Origin: an uncultured Selenomonadaceae bacterium | GTDB taxonomy: Bacteria > Bacillota > Negativicutes > Selenomonadales > Selenomonadaceae | DNA: 64,000 bases | Assembly (NCBI GenBank): GCA_902778455.1 | Contig: CACYXR010000009.1 | Location: forward strand, 1 to 64,000 | Direction of reading: 5' to 3' | Part shown: positions 34,494-43,218 of the stretch, piece by piece | Layout: each line of letters opens with the position of its first letter | Numbering within the stretch: the stretch's first letter is position 1 | Notes under the pieces: generated by a model | Told to the model about the DNA's origin: nothing | Database searches by the model: none | Seen by the model: only the letters and a program-made list of their open reading frames with translations | Translations under genes and position numbers: made by a program

Positions 34494-36143
34494 TCAATCT
34501 GTACGACGCAGTTCAAAACTGGAACATCTGACAAAACAAAATTCTGGTCCACGGTAGTCGTGTGTCAACAAAATCTTTGCCGTATCAGATGACGGCACAA
34601 AAGTAATCCGCCATTGCATAGAAGCAGGCTTTTCGTTAGCAAACTCGTGTTCTGCCCCCGACATTATTGACGCATCTGTAGATACAGCTTTCGCTAAAAA
34701 AGTTCCTGGACTATCTCCGTTGTAAGAATCCGCTGTAACGACAAAATCATATTTTTCCCCTTCCTCCAATCCGTTTAACGTCCATTCTTGCATATTATTT
34801 ACGCCCGCTGCCCCAATGTACTGGATTCCTTGGTACTTTGCAGAAAAATCCATTTCCGTCAAAGACGAACTTTTATCGGACGAGAATTTCATGGTCAACG
34901 GATAAATCAAAGGGTGCGTGGGACCAATCACTCCTTTGGGATTGGCGTCCTCATAAATCCGTGGTCCCAAGAAACCGTAAGAATTCCTCCTGTTCAAACG
35001 TTGCGGAGTCGTTACTACGCAGACCACATCCTGATTATCGCCCTGTCCCTCTGCTAATTCTGCCAAACTCAGCACATACGGATGCACTGTCTCTTCTGCT
35101 GAAGATGTCGTATAATATGACCCATATGTAGGGTCGTACAAATGCCACTGATCGTCGTAAAACACTTCACATACAGCATGACCATCATTCTCTGGATAAT
35201 TTCCCAATGTTATCAACCGCGTCTGAAAGCCTTCCACAAAAGCCAACGCGGCCATCATATTTGCAAAACTTCCACATCTTCCTATATATTCGTTTATTCC
35301 TGTTAAATCATCATTTTTCCCCAGTCCAAATTGAAACTCCGAAATATAATCCATAAACACCATCATTTTCTGATGATTACTTAGCGCACCTGAACCTTCC
35401 AATAAACTATCCGCCAATTTATAATAATTGCTACTTACAGGAACCCGCCAAACGGATAACGGATTTCGTGGATCTTTTCCATCGAACACTACAGGATTTT
35501 CTCCCATCGTTCGTGTAATTTGGTTTGCAAAAACCTGCTTTCCTTTGATATGCAAATAACGTAACTCCAAGCCTGTTTCATCCGATGCTTTGACTAGCAA
35601 ATATTTGCACAACAACGGCGCATCAAAAACTTTAATATGCGGCATAGAAAATGCCATTTCTTCATAATTCTCTGCCATCGATCTATTCGTGACTATTGCA
35701 GTCAAACTTCCTGTCGCCAACACACCTATTTCCGATACCCAATAAGGACCATGCAAAGCCAAGAGAAACCAATCATTCCCTTTCATCTGCAAAGTCTTTG
35801 TCGATTCACCGGATAAAAAACGTACAATGTCTTTTTCTTTCATGCTATCACTTGCAGCAACAAGCATCAACGAACATTTCTCTTCATCAACTTTTTTTTC
35901 TGCTTGACGCCATATTGTTTTAGGGACGTACTTCGCCCGTTCTTCCGAGGTAACCGCAAATATGAACTTGTTCGTCCCTTCAATCAGTTCATCGTTAAGA
36001 TTCACTTTGGGGGAAGACAACTTATATTCCACACGTTCGAGCGACTCCATCTCTATTTTATGCTCTCGAATTCCGCAACCATATACAACCATTGCAATAA
36101 TCAAACTAAAGAAAATTTGCAATGTTTTATACCTTTGTATCAT
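34494..36143 (-). CDS. transglutaminase-like lipoprotein (tandem paralogue 1)
   Basis: 549 residues. The lipobox VVYGC places a lipid on Cys23. Residues 30-250 are a paralogue-specific region. The transglutaminase core has Cys290 (YIGRCGSFAN), His322 (DGHAVCEVFY) and Asp337 (LYDPTYGSYY). From about 450 a beta-sandwich follows (EWTLNGLEEGEKYDFVV ... CSSFELRR) like carbohydrate-binding or fibronectin-type modules. It is about two-thirds identical along its length to the next upstream gene, 8 bases away. Surface-exposed enzyme; probable cross-linking or attachment role. Confidence 0.8.
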   Translation of the reverse strand: MIQRYKTLQIFFSLIIAMVVYGCGIREHKIEMESLERVEYKLSSPKVNLNDELIEGTNKFIFAVTSEERAKYVPKTIWRQAEKKVDEEKCSLMLVAASDSMKEKDIVRFLSGESTKTLQMKGNDWFLLALHGPYWVSEIGVLATGSLTAIVTNRSMAENYEEMAFSMPHIKVFDAPLLCKYLLVKASDETGLELRYLHIKGKQVFANQITRTMGENPVVFDGKDPRNPLSVWRVPVSSNYYKLADSLLEGSGALSNHQKMMVFMDYISEFQFGLGKNDDLTGINEYIGRCGSFANMMAALAFVEGFQTRLITLGNYPENDGHAVCEVFYDDQWHLYDPTYGSYYTTSSAEETVHPYVLSLAELAEGQGDNQDVVCVVTTPQRLNRRNSYGFLGPRIYEDANPKGVIGPTHPLIYPLTMKFSSDKSSSLTEMDFSAKYQGIQYIGAAGVNNMQEWTLNGLEEGEKYDFVVTADSYNGDSPGTFLAKAVSTDASIMSGAEHEFANEKPASMQWRITFVPSSDTAKILLTHDYRGPEFCFVRCSSFELRRTD

Positions 36144-36151
36144 CTTTCCCC

Positions 36152-37783
36152 CTAATCCACACGCCGCAACTCAAAACCAGAAAACCTGACAAAACAAAAA
36201 TCTGGTCCTCGGTAGTCATGTGTCAATAAAACATCCGCCGTATCGGATGACGGGATAAAAGTAATCCGCCATTGCATAGAAGCAGGTTCTCCATTATCAA
36301 AGTGGTGTTCAGTTCCAAACAATATGGATGCATTTTTAGACATTGCTTTTGCTATAAATTTTCCGGGACGATCTCCATTATACGATTCCGCCGTAACCAC
36401 AAAATCATATCTTTCCCCTTCCTTCAATCCCTTCAACGTCCATTCATGCATATTATTTATTCCCGCTGCACCAATATATTCGATGCCTTGATACTTTGTA
36501 GAAAAGTCTTGCGCCGTCAGCGATGATCTTTCATCAGATGAGATTTCTAGAACCAAAGGATAAATCAAAGGATGATTGGGGCCAATCACGCCTTTAGGAT
36601 TTGCTGCTTCATAAATATGCGGCCCCAAGAAGCCATAAGAGTCTCTCCTTTCCAGCCGCTGCGGTACCGTCACCACACAGACCGCATCCGGCGTATTCCC
36701 TCCTCCCTGAGTCAATTCTTCAAATCCCAGCACATAAGGATGTTCCGCTTCCTCTGCCGACGACACGGTATAATATGCGCCATAAGTAGGATCATACAAA
36801 TGCCATGCGTTGTCGTAAAATACCTCACATACAGTATGTCCTTTATAAGTCGGATAATTTCCCATTGTTACTATTCTCGCCGGCATTTTTTGAGTCCAAG
36901 CAAGCGCAGATAATAAATCACTATATTCACCACATGCGCCGATATACTCTTCAATTCCAACCTCGTTCGTTGACAAGCCAACATAAAAATCAGCAATATA
37001 ATCCATGAACACCATCATTTTTTGGTGATTGCTAAGCGTACCTGAACCTTCCAATAATTTCTCCGCCAAATTGTAATAATTACGTCTTAAAGGAAAACGC
37101 CAAACATTTAATGGATTTTTGGGATCTTTCTCATCAAGCACAACAGGATTTTCTCCCATCGTTCGCGCAATCTGGCTCGCAAAAACCGTCTTGCCTTTTG
37201 TATGTAAATAACGTAATTCCACACCTGTTTCATCCGACGCTTTGACAAGCAGATACTTACACAACAACGGCGCATCAAAAGCCTTAACTTGAGGCACGGA
37301 AAATTCCATTTCCTCGTAATGCTTAACCATCGACCTATCCGTAACCATAGCGGTCAAGTTGCCTTTCGCACAAATCCCTAATTCCGACAGCCAATATGGG
37401 ACATTTAGTGCCAAAAGAAACCAATCGTTTTTCCCCATCCGCAAAATCTTTGAATCACCAGACAAAAAACGTACAATATCCTTTTCGTTCAACCTTTCAC
37501 TTGCAGCAACAAACGTAAACGTGTTTTCCTCTTCATCAACATTTTTTTCTGCCTGACGCCATATTGTTTTGGGGACATACTTTGCCCGTTCTTCCGGCGT
37601 AACCGCAAATACGATTTCATTCGCCCCTTCAATTAGCGTCTCATCAATAATCATTTTCGAGGGAGATAGCTTGTATTCCACACGTGGAAGCGAATCCATC
37701 TCTTTTTTTTGCTCTGGCGTTCCGCAACCATATATAACCATTGCAATAATAAGGATAAAGAATACGATCCATCTTTTCCCCAC
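36152..37783 (-). CDS. transglutaminase-like lipoprotein (tandem paralogue 2)
   Basis: 543 residues from the GTG at 37783 (AGAGAGG upstream); a GTG 30 bases further up lacks a site. Lipobox VIYGC gives lipidated Cys20. The triad is Cys284 (YIGACGEYSD), His316 (KGHTVCEVFY) and Asp331 (LYDPTYGAYY), with the same C-terminal beta domain as its neighbour. The catalytic-loop residues differ (GACGEY against GRCGSF), hinting at different substrates. An eight-A tract just after the lipid anchor (37703-37710) is another slippage-prone site. Confidence 0.8.
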   Translation of the reverse strand: MGKRWIVFFILIIAMVIYGCGTPEQKKEMDSLPRVEYKLSPSKMIIDETLIEGANEIVFAVTPEERAKYVPKTIWRQAEKNVDEEENTFTFVAASERLNEKDIVRFLSGDSKILRMGKNDWFLLALNVPYWLSELGICAKGNLTAMVTDRSMVKHYEEMEFSVPQVKAFDAPLLCKYLLVKASDETGVELRYLHTKGKTVFASQIARTMGENPVVLDEKDPKNPLNVWRFPLRRNYYNLAEKLLEGSGTLSNHQKMMVFMDYIADFYVGLSTNEVGIEEYIGACGEYSDLLSALAWTQKMPARIVTMGNYPTYKGHTVCEVFYDNAWHLYDPTYGAYYTVSSAEEAEHPYVLGFEELTQGGGNTPDAVCVVTVPQRLERRDSYGFLGPHIYEAANPKGVIGPNHPLIYPLVLEISSDERSSLTAQDFSTKYQGIEYIGAAGINNMHEWTLKGLKEGERYDFVVTAESYNGDRPGKFIAKAMSKNASILFGTEHHFDNGEPASMQWRITFIPSSDTADVLLTHDYRGPDFCFVRFSGFELRRVD

Positions 37784-37924
37784 TTTTATCAATTCCTCTC
37801 TTGTACGGGGCACCTAATATGTTCACAGATAACAACGCCACTTCTTAGCTATCCCGTTCACCTGTTCCCAATATTCATAAAGTACATCTGACACTCGAAT
37901 CTTTTATTGCAGTCCACTTCATCT

Positions 37925-39364
37925 TTATTCATCCATTTTCACATCTCCCGATACAACATCTAACCCCATCTTAACTTTTGCTTTGTGAAAATATTCTTTT
38001 GATTTTTCTTCCCAGATTGCCAACTCTGATGTATCGTTAAACAGTTCCTCTAGATATTGCTTATGTTTTTCGGCGTAGGACATCCCCACTGGCCAGCCTA
38101 AATCCTGCGGACGTATCGGGACACTCCATTGCCGCCATTCACCACTACCAGTCAATGACAATACTCCGTCACGCATCGTCACAAACTCCTCATCGGGAGC
38201 AATAGATCGTTGCTCCATAACAATATCCCCCCTCATCTCATCTTTGTACTGAATCGTCATTTTTAGCCACTCTCGACGAAGGTTATTGTTCCATACGGAC
38301 GGCAACTTACAATAAAAATAAGTATTCGGCTTCGTATTGGCAGTATTGACATCCGGCTCCGGCGCAACCGCTACAAGTCGACGCACAGTATGTCCATCTA
38401 CTAAACTTCCCGCTTGCCATCCCACTCCCGCCAAATAATTACCGTTTGAAGCTTTCATATCACTTTGACCGCCAACATCGATGATTGCGCTTTGCCCACT
38501 AACAGGATCTTCCAACCGTATCTCATCTACGGCCAATTCTGGCAACTTTTCTCCATACGGATTGTTGAAACGGAAAAGCAACCCTGATTTTTGTGGATTT
38601 AAATCATAGCGTATCCAGTACCCCGTGTCGTAAAGTGGCATCCAATGAACCAAGCTTGCCACGCCGCGCCGGTACCAATCAAAAACCTCCTCGTCTCCGG
38701 AAGCATCGTAAAGGCGACGCAACGCAAGTAGTGCGCGCATGTGCCCATTCAAAATATGAGAGGGCTCTCCCTCCTTGCTGGGTATTTCTTCAAACCATAT
38801 ATCATCACCCGAAATAAAAAGCTGCCCGCCTTCTTCTATCGGCACAAAAAGCATTTCAGCGGCTTCTCGCGCCAAATTCAAAGCCCCCTCGTCACCCGTT
38901 TTTTCATACCAGCAAACCAGCGCCTCTATGCCGCAGGCCTGACCAAAAGCAGAATACCAAGGAGCCTGAATAGAAACGTCATTATATGTATTGTCAAAGC
39001 CATAACGCCACCCCTTCATTCCCGGTCCAACGCCTTCTGCATGTTCCTTGAGCCAGAGAACACAATTCGCCGCGTAATCCATAGAAATAACTACGTCAAA
39101 ATCATCAAAGCGGTCATCCCCCATATAAGCAAGCGCATATAAAGCTATCGCACTCGGATGTTCCACCTTTCCAACCCCCATAATATGCTCAACGGGAACA
39201 CCATTGTCAAAAAAAATTTCCGCCGTGGCAACCGGAGTTTGAGTGCTTGAGGGAGCCTCTTTATCTTCTACCTCTTTGACAGATACAGCCGCATTCTTCC
39301 ATTGATATAAAGAAAAGAGTGCGATTAACAGTAAGCATAACGTCGATATTTTTTTTTTGTTCAT
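37925..39364 (-). CDS. membrane-anchored D-glucuronyl C5-epimerase-like protein (copy 1)
   Basis: 479 residues. An N-terminal anchor (6-21) precedes the epimerase C-terminal-type domain: helices with ACGIEALVCWYEKTGDEGAL, SHILNGHMRALLALRRLYDASGDE (202-225) and YDTGYWIRYDL (245-255), the latter a hallmark of glucuronyl/heparosan C5-epimerases with the Tyr residues of the active site. A beta-rich insert follows (about 265-400). It should invert C5 of uronic residues in an exported polymer. Ten consecutive A residues right after the start codon (39349-39358) could switch the gene on and off. Confidence 0.8.
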   Translation of the reverse strand: MNKKKISTLCLLLIALFSLYQWKNAAVSVKEVEDKEAPSSTQTPVATAEIFFDNGVPVEHIMGVGKVEHPSAIALYALAYMGDDRFDDFDVVISMDYAANCVLWLKEHAEGVGPGMKGWRYGFDNTYNDVSIQAPWYSAFGQACGIEALVCWYEKTGDEGALNLAREAAEMLFVPIEEGGQLFISGDDIWFEEIPSKEGEPSHILNGHMRALLALRRLYDASGDEEVFDWYRRGVASLVHWMPLYDTGYWIRYDLNPQKSGLLFRFNNPYGEKLPELAVDEIRLEDPVSGQSAIIDVGGQSDMKASNGNYLAGVGWQAGSLVDGHTVRRLVAVAPEPDVNTANTKPNTYFYCKLPSVWNNNLRREWLKMTIQYKDEMRGDIVMEQRSIAPDEEFVTMRDGVLSLTGSGEWRQWSVPIRPQDLGWPVGMSYAEKHKQYLEELFNDTSELAIWEEKSKEYFHKAKVKMGLDVVSGDVKMDE

Positions 39365-39394
39365 TGCTTTTCGAATTCCCCTCGCTACTGTCTA

Positions 39395-41113
39395 TCATAA
39401 CCCCAGTTCATTCATCATATTCTCAAACAATTGCTTTTGCGTTTCAAAATTAAACAAATTCTGACATTGCTCATAGTTCGCCTCGAGTTCTGCCAACCGC
39501 TTCTCATCATGCAAAAGCTCTGCCATCATCTGCCCGAAAAGTACGGGATTCTTCAAATCCACGCCAACACCGACATGGTTTTCTCCTGCAACCATAGTGA
39601 TTTCCCGCATGGAAGAATCATAGAGGATTGGAAGCTTTGCTTCGAAATATTCCATCAGCTTATTCGGGACGGAATAGGAAAAGTATTCATCCACGACAGT
39701 ATAAGGCAAGACGCCAAGATCAGCATTAACCGTATAGCGTAAAAGGTCCCCCTGACTGACCCAGCCGACCATAACAAGCCGATCAAACCTTCCTTCTTCC
39801 TTGGCAATCCTCAAAAATTCTTCTTCAAAATCGCCACCGCCAACGACGGCAAGATAACAGTCCTCCGGCAAATATTTTGTGGCTCTGGCGAGATTTTCAA
39901 GATTCCGCAAGCTGGTCAAACTTCCTTGGAAAATCGCAATACGCGCATTCTCCGGAACGCCAAATTGCTTCCAGAAATCCTTTTCCCTTCCGATTCCGCT
40001 TTCCTGCAGGCTTAATCTTGAACTCATGCAGGAATATATAACCCGAAAATCCTTTTGATAGCAGGCAGACATATCCTGTGCCAAATATTTACCCACAGTA
40101 ATGCAGAGATCGCATTCCGGGTACAGTTCCGCTTCGGTCTTTTCAGATATTTCAATCCTTTTCTTCATCCCGCTATTCCAGAGCTGCTCCTGCTTATACC
40201 ACCATTCATGGCAATCCACAATCAATTTGCAGCCCGTCGTTCGCTTGAGCATGATTCCGATGGGAAGAGTAGGTAGATCGGCCACATATACTAAATCCGG
40301 CCTTTCATCTTTCAAATTCGACGTCACTTGCCGAAATATCGGAGAAAAATCGTAAACTTGAGTCCGAAATTCTGTCCAATCAAAAGTTTGCCCCCCTAAT
40401 TCTTCCGAACAAAGCTCGCTGTATAGCTTCGGGGTTCCCCGATAAAGTGAGGGCGGAGAATCATGGAAAGCCCAAACGCCGTTGTCGTTTGACTTGCAGT
40501 GGGCGGCAAGCATCTTCCTGCGGTTACCCCATAGATAGCCTACCGCTATGTCCCCATAGGATACATGACCACCATTTTCAATTTCGTCTGTCTTCGTTCG
40601 GGAAAGGACTTCCTCATACTCTCGGGCCAAAGCTGCCGTCGAGCGGTTAGGAATTACAGTCACAAGTTGTGTGCAGCCATCATATACCAAACACCGCTCC
40701 CCCTGTCGTATACCGGCGACATATCCCCATCTTCCCCCTGAAGACATCAATTCATACCCACCCTGACGCTGATCAACATCCAACAACTGCCCAAAAGACG
40801 CAGCATAGTATCCCCTTTGAGTATGATAGTTTTCCTGTGCGGAAATAATTCGCTCCAATAGATTACGCTCTGCACTTTGACACTCTGCAAGAGAAAGCCC
40901 GTACAGCTTCACTAGATTCCAATCCATCGGACGGACAACATATTCCGGGTCGCATTCACAGGTTAAATCCGTGTATACGGAAGGAAACAAACTTACCGAC
41001 CACCCCCTCTGTAACAGCACATCGGCAAAAAAGAATATGCGTCTGTCAATATATGCGTCATGAGTAATTAACCAAGCGACTCTTTTTTTCACTTCATCAT
41101 CCGCCTCTTGCAT
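39395..41113 (-). CDS. glycosyltransferase, GT4/GT-B fold
   Basis: About 572 residues from the ATG at 41113. A TTG at 41182 with GGAGG 8 bases upstream is an alternative start that would overlap the methyltransferase gene by 94 bases. The C-terminal Rossmann domain has RIAIFQGSLTSLRNLENLARA, AVVGGGDFEEEF, MVGWVSQGDLLRYTVNADLG and EYFEAKLPIL, the nucleotide-sugar binding region of family 4. The N-terminal part has KRVAWLITHDAYIDRRIFFFAD plus a 150-residue insert. Cytoplasmic, adding a sugar during chain assembly; donor unknown. Confidence 0.82.
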   Translation of the reverse strand: MQEADDEVKKRVAWLITHDAYIDRRIFFFADVLLQRGWSVSLFPSVYTDLTCECDPEYVVRPMDWNLVKLYGLSLAECQSAERNLLERIISAQENYHTQRGYYAASFGQLLDVDQRQGGYELMSSGGRWGYVAGIRQGERCLVYDGCTQLVTVIPNRSTAALAREYEEVLSRTKTDEIENGGHVSYGDIAVGYLWGNRRKMLAAHCKSNDNGVWAFHDSPPSLYRGTPKLYSELCSEELGGQTFDWTEFRTQVYDFSPIFRQVTSNLKDERPDLVYVADLPTLPIGIMLKRTTGCKLIVDCHEWWYKQEQLWNSGMKKRIEISEKTEAELYPECDLCITVGKYLAQDMSACYQKDFRVIYSCMSSRLSLQESGIGREKDFWKQFGVPENARIAIFQGSLTSLRNLENLARATKYLPEDCYLAVVGGGDFEEEFLRIAKEEGRFDRLVMVGWVSQGDLLRYTVNADLGVLPYTVVDEYFSYSVPNKLMEYFEAKLPILYDSSMREITMVAGENHVGVGVDLKNPVLFGQMMAELLHDEKRLAELEANYEQCQNLFNFETQKQLFENMMNELGL

Positions 41114-43218
41114 CTCATATAAAAGTTCTTTACGCCCAAAGAAATCAATAGATTGTATATCTTTTTGTGTCGTCGAACCCAATTCTCCGTCCTCCGGAAA
41201 AACGGAATCATTTTCCCAAAGAACAATCGAAAATTAGCCAGTCCATTTATTTTATATAATCCAATACGTTCTTCCGTCCGCGCAGATTCTTTTAGAAGTT
41301 CCTGCATACCTGACAATGGCATTACAGCTCTTATGCAAGCCTTTTTCAATATGTCCTGCGTACGTGCAGAAACCCCATTTGTCAATTCCAGCCAAGCCTG
41401 GGGGCAATGAGACAGCGACATCCCTTCGGGATTTGGAAGAATCAGACGATATTTTATATTTTGATCTTCAAAACATAAGAATCCGGAATCCTCCGCTTTA
41501 TAGCATTCATAGCAAACGTCTTTCCCCCCCAACAGCCTACAAGCAAAAAGTTTTAACTCCGACTCCTCAAAATATAACTTAAAAAACAACGGTTTCTTCT
41601 CTGCCTCCTGTGGCAGAGCCAAGCGATAACGTTTTTGTTTCTCGTTCCATTGCCACCTGGTAAAAGACTGTTTCTCGCCATCAGCCATAGACATAGACAT
41701 TCGCACAGTCCCCGTCTGCGCCAACGCTCCTTCAAACTCCACTTCCGAATAACATTCGGGAAGTGCAGGAAAAGTGACGCCAACCCATGCCTGTGATGCT
41801 TTGCTGTTTTTATGAAAGCAATAAGCGTCCGTATCCTTTTCCATAAGGCAATCGCCTGCATAAAGACCGGGCAGCAAATCTTGTCGGCTGTACGACGATT
41901 TCACATCCACGCCATCATGGAACGATAAAGCATTCCGTTTACGATGCTCAAAAAACGAAGCGCCATCAATTTCCGTTAGTTCAGTTTCCTCATCGGCCCT
42001 GCAAAACAATACACCAATTTCCGTATAGACTGGGAAAGGACATTCGACGTCAAAATCTGTCATCCAATCCAACTTTTTTCGGTGTTCCATTCCTTGGCGA
42101 ACGCTCAATACTCCGCACTGAGGACATGGCACATTTTCTACATCATAAATCTCCCATCCAAGTGTTTCGGCCAGTTTTGCTTCTATCAAACCATTGCGAT
42201 GAAAAAAAACGTCTCCAGTATAATTGACCAATACGGGCTTCCATTCGTCTGATACCAACGAACAAAGCCGATCCTGATCAAAAAAATGCTTATGATGATT
42301 GACATGCCAAACATGGCCACATTGCGGGCAGTATGCATATGCCAAGAGCGGGTCTTCCATGAACGGAACCTGCAAATAAATATACTTGCGACTGACACGT
42401 TCCATCTCCTTCATGCCCGCCTGAAGAACTTCCTTCGGCAAATGCTCGATTACATCGCTAGCCAGGACAAGATCCACGGAACGGTCGGGAAGCGGTACGT
42501 CCATAATGTCACCTACACAGCTTGGACGCGGGTTACCGGCCAAAATTGCTTCATCGATGTCCATTGCAAGCACTGCGTAATCCGACGGAATCAAACGGTC
42601 AATATAGCCGGGACCGGAACCAATATCAAAAATACTTTCCACATCATCCGGGATTGCCGCCATCAGGGATTTTGCCGCATTTTCAATATACGCCTCGTTG
42701 CCGGATTCCTGATGCGCTTTCAGATAATCTCCCGCCTCCTGCCGATTGATTTCATTGACAACGCTTTTCCCTGTCACATGAAATTCTTGCGGATATGGAT
42801 ACTTTTCCCTCCATTTGCACCAAAAGCCGGAAAACTTCTTTTCCGGCTCTCCCGCAGTATAAAACACGCTTTGGCGACACACTTCTTCCAAAATTTCTTC
42901 GACCGAAAAATCAGTGAATGTTTCTCCAACTCCGGTTTGCTCTTTCAGCCACGAAGCCATCTCCGTCAGGTGCAGCTTCAACGATTCCGTCAACGGAGCA
43001 TCCGCATCAAGATAGGCAAGCGCCTCCAACAGAGAATGTGTCGCGGCAACCGAATATGCCACTCCGCCTGAAGTACAGATTTTCTCTTCGTCGGCATGGC
43101 GAATCGCCAGCTCAAAATCCGCCTGCAAAGCAACTGCGCGCAAAAGATTCTTCGCTAAAGGACGTATTTTTCTTTTCGCAATGAGAATATTCAATATCAA
43201 GCCCATATTTCTCCTCAC
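41089..43218 (-). CDS. class I methyltransferase with zinc-binding CPQCG motifs, large
   Basis: 709 residues. The N-terminal 150 residues are helical. The methyltransferase domain (about 195-330) shows SIFDIGSGPGY and DLVLASDVIEHLP. Two CPQCG clusters follow, the first after AYAY and the second after VENVP, probably binding zinc. The C-terminal half is beta-rich and not recognised. It lies next to a Wzt exporter ATPase with an extended C-terminus; in ABC-exported O-antigens a terminal methyl group can stop chain growth and be read by Wzt, so a capping role is inferred. The stop overlaps the next gene. Confidence 0.78.
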   Translation of the reverse strand: MRRNMGLILNILIAKRKIRPLAKNLLRAVALQADFELAIRHADEEKICTSGGVAYSVAATHSLLEALAYLDADAPLTESLKLHLTEMASWLKEQTGVGETFTDFSVEEILEEVCRQSVFYTAGEPEKKFSGFWCKWREKYPYPQEFHVTGKSVVNEINRQEAGDYLKAHQESGNEAYIENAAKSLMAAIPDDVESIFDIGSGPGYIDRLIPSDYAVLAMDIDEAILAGNPRPSCVGDIMDVPLPDRSVDLVLASDVIEHLPKEVLQAGMKEMERVSRKYIYLQVPFMEDPLLAYAYCPQCGHVWHVNHHKHFFDQDRLCSLVSDEWKPVLVNYTGDVFFHRNGLIEAKLAETLGWEIYDVENVPCPQCGVLSVRQGMEHRKKLDWMTDFDVECPFPVYTEIGVLFCRADEETELTEIDGASFFEHRKRNALSFHDGVDVKSSYSRQDLLPGLYAGDCLMEKDTDAYCFHKNSKASQAWVGVTFPALPECYSEVEFEGALAQTGTVRMSMSMADGEKQSFTRWQWNEKQKRYRLALPQEAEKKPLFFKLYFEESELKLFACRLLGGKDVCYECYKAEDSGFLCFEDQNIKYRLILPNPEGMSLSHCPQAWLELTNGVSARTQDILKKACIRAVMPLSGMQELLKESARTEERIGLYKINGLANFRLFFGKMIPFFRRTENWVRRHKKIYNLLISLGVKNFYMRCKRRMMK

